55,000 bases of DNA from Trachelipus rathkii. Taxonomy: Eukaryota; Arthropoda; Malacostraca; Isopoda; Trachelipodidae. The stretch is taken from the NCBI GenBank assembly GCA_015478945.1, contig JABUQX010021992.1, forward strand, positions 30,001 to 85,000. The letters are read 5' to 3'. Under the pieces are notes generated by a model that was not told the DNA's origin, ran no database searches, and saw nothing but the letters and a program-made list of their open reading frames with translations. Shown piece by piece: positions 54,343-55,000 of the stretch. Made by a program: the position numbers and the translations under genes. The first letter of the stretch is position 1, and every line of letters starts with the position of its first letter.

Positions 54343-55000
54343 TTAATGCATTACAAATCGCTGTCTATATGATTGTCTTCTGTGTGCAGAATGTGGACAA
54401 TCACGTTGAAGGCTCCAACAATAGTCTGCCATCATGTGTGTATCCCATCTTCCTTGGTATCTTTCTTCCATCACCTTGATATCTTGATGGAACCTCTCCC
54501 CTTGTTCCTCACTATAACATCCTAGATTATCCGGAAACCGATCTAAGTGACTATGTAGAAAGTGAACTTTTATGCTCATATTAGCATTCAAATTTTTGAA
54601 GTCTGAAAGCATTTTCTGTAAGAGTTCTACATAGTTGGCAGATTTATGGTTGCCCAAAAAGTTCTGAACAACCAAGACAAAACTTTTCCAGGCAGATGCT
54701 TCAATATCAGTCATGGAATTTATGAAATTGTCATCCTTGATAATTTGGCGAATTTGAGGGCCGCTAAAGATTCCAGCTTTGAGTTTCTCCATACTCAACC
54801 CTGAAAAAAATCTGCAAATATATTTGAAACATTCATCATCTTTGTCTAGGGCCCTAACAAATTGCTTCATCAGTCCTAGTCTTCTTCAATGAAATATGGA
54901 AGAAGTACTACCTCTCTTGTCCGAAAAAAAGTTATTTTACATTCTGCCTTGAGACAGTTCTTTTCACTTAGTCTAGATGCTAAAAGCTCAGAATCTTGCT
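54343..55000 (-). pseudogene. Family E copy 3, core deleted, 5' end beyond the window
   Basis: Reading on the minus strand from the window end, a frame gives QDSELLASRLSEKNC and continues to PYFIEED, where a TAG stands (54878-54876). In another frame homology resumes at LGLMKQF (54879 onward) and stays open to the end at 54343: SGPQIRQIIKD, FLGNHKSANY, MSIKVHFLHSHLDRFPDN, EEQGERFHQDIKVMEERYQG, ADYCWSL and a basic tail. Compared with copy 1, about 153 residues around the two aspartates and the CxxC pair are missing. Resumption is at the same residues as in copy 2. The C-terminal 175 codons are undamaged, so the copy is fairly young. The 5' part and left arm lie beyond the window. Confidence 0.85.

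Overview
This is a eukaryotic window, very AT-rich and almost free of intact genes. It most likely comes from an arthropod. One degenerate LINE (50.09-51.74 kb) resembles reverse transcriptases I know from decapod crustaceans, and the dense (TA)n, (AAT)n and (CT)n microsatellites fit that group, but the species is an inference. The real coding content is one intact exon of an unnamed protein family, two decayed relatives of it, one exon of a CAP/venom-allergen-5-like secreted protein, and several dead LINE fragments.

Layout. At 0.5-2.0 kb is a long intact terminal exon (+ strand) of a family marked by the motif ERFHQD ('family E', copy 1). At 2.77-3.00 kb, on the minus strand, a single well-spliced CAP-domain exon hides behind meaningless plus-strand frames. 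At 3.11-3.67 kb is a compound (ACT)n/(AAT)n block. At 3.67-6.07 kb is a decayed family E gene (copy 2) enclosed by inverted arms that begin ACTGG; I read the whole as a DNA transposon. About 6.3-6.95 kb is TA-rich sequence and 6.95-7.44 kb is unassigned. From about 7.4 to 49.3 kb stretches a satellite whose higher-order unit is about 0.8-1.2 kb. Each unit is an ordered series of roughly 35-bp sub-repeats with short palindromic cores (such as GGGGTTACGTACCCC), followed by a TA-rich spacer. From 49.5 kb onward come a possible SINE, LINE 1 (50.09-51.74 kb), small LINE fragments, LINE 2 (52.70-53.76 kb), a long (TA)n run, and a third family E copy (54.07-55.00 kb, minus strand, cut by the window end).

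How it fits together. The most interesting element is family E. Copies 2 and 3 share the same 3' arm, and copy 2 carries an inverted version of it upstream of the gene. Both decayed copies have lost the same central part of the protein, ending at the same place. That part contains two aspartates and a CxxC pair which, with the glutamate of ERFHQD, could form an RNase H-like DDE catalytic core. This suggests an undescribed or poorly described DNA transposon family, with copy 1 either an autonomous source or a domesticated gene. The satellite is the second notable object. Its base-level disorder, clean in some stretches and full of small insertions in others, suggests that much of 7.4-49 kb is poorly polished long-read consensus, so its exact sequence should not be trusted.
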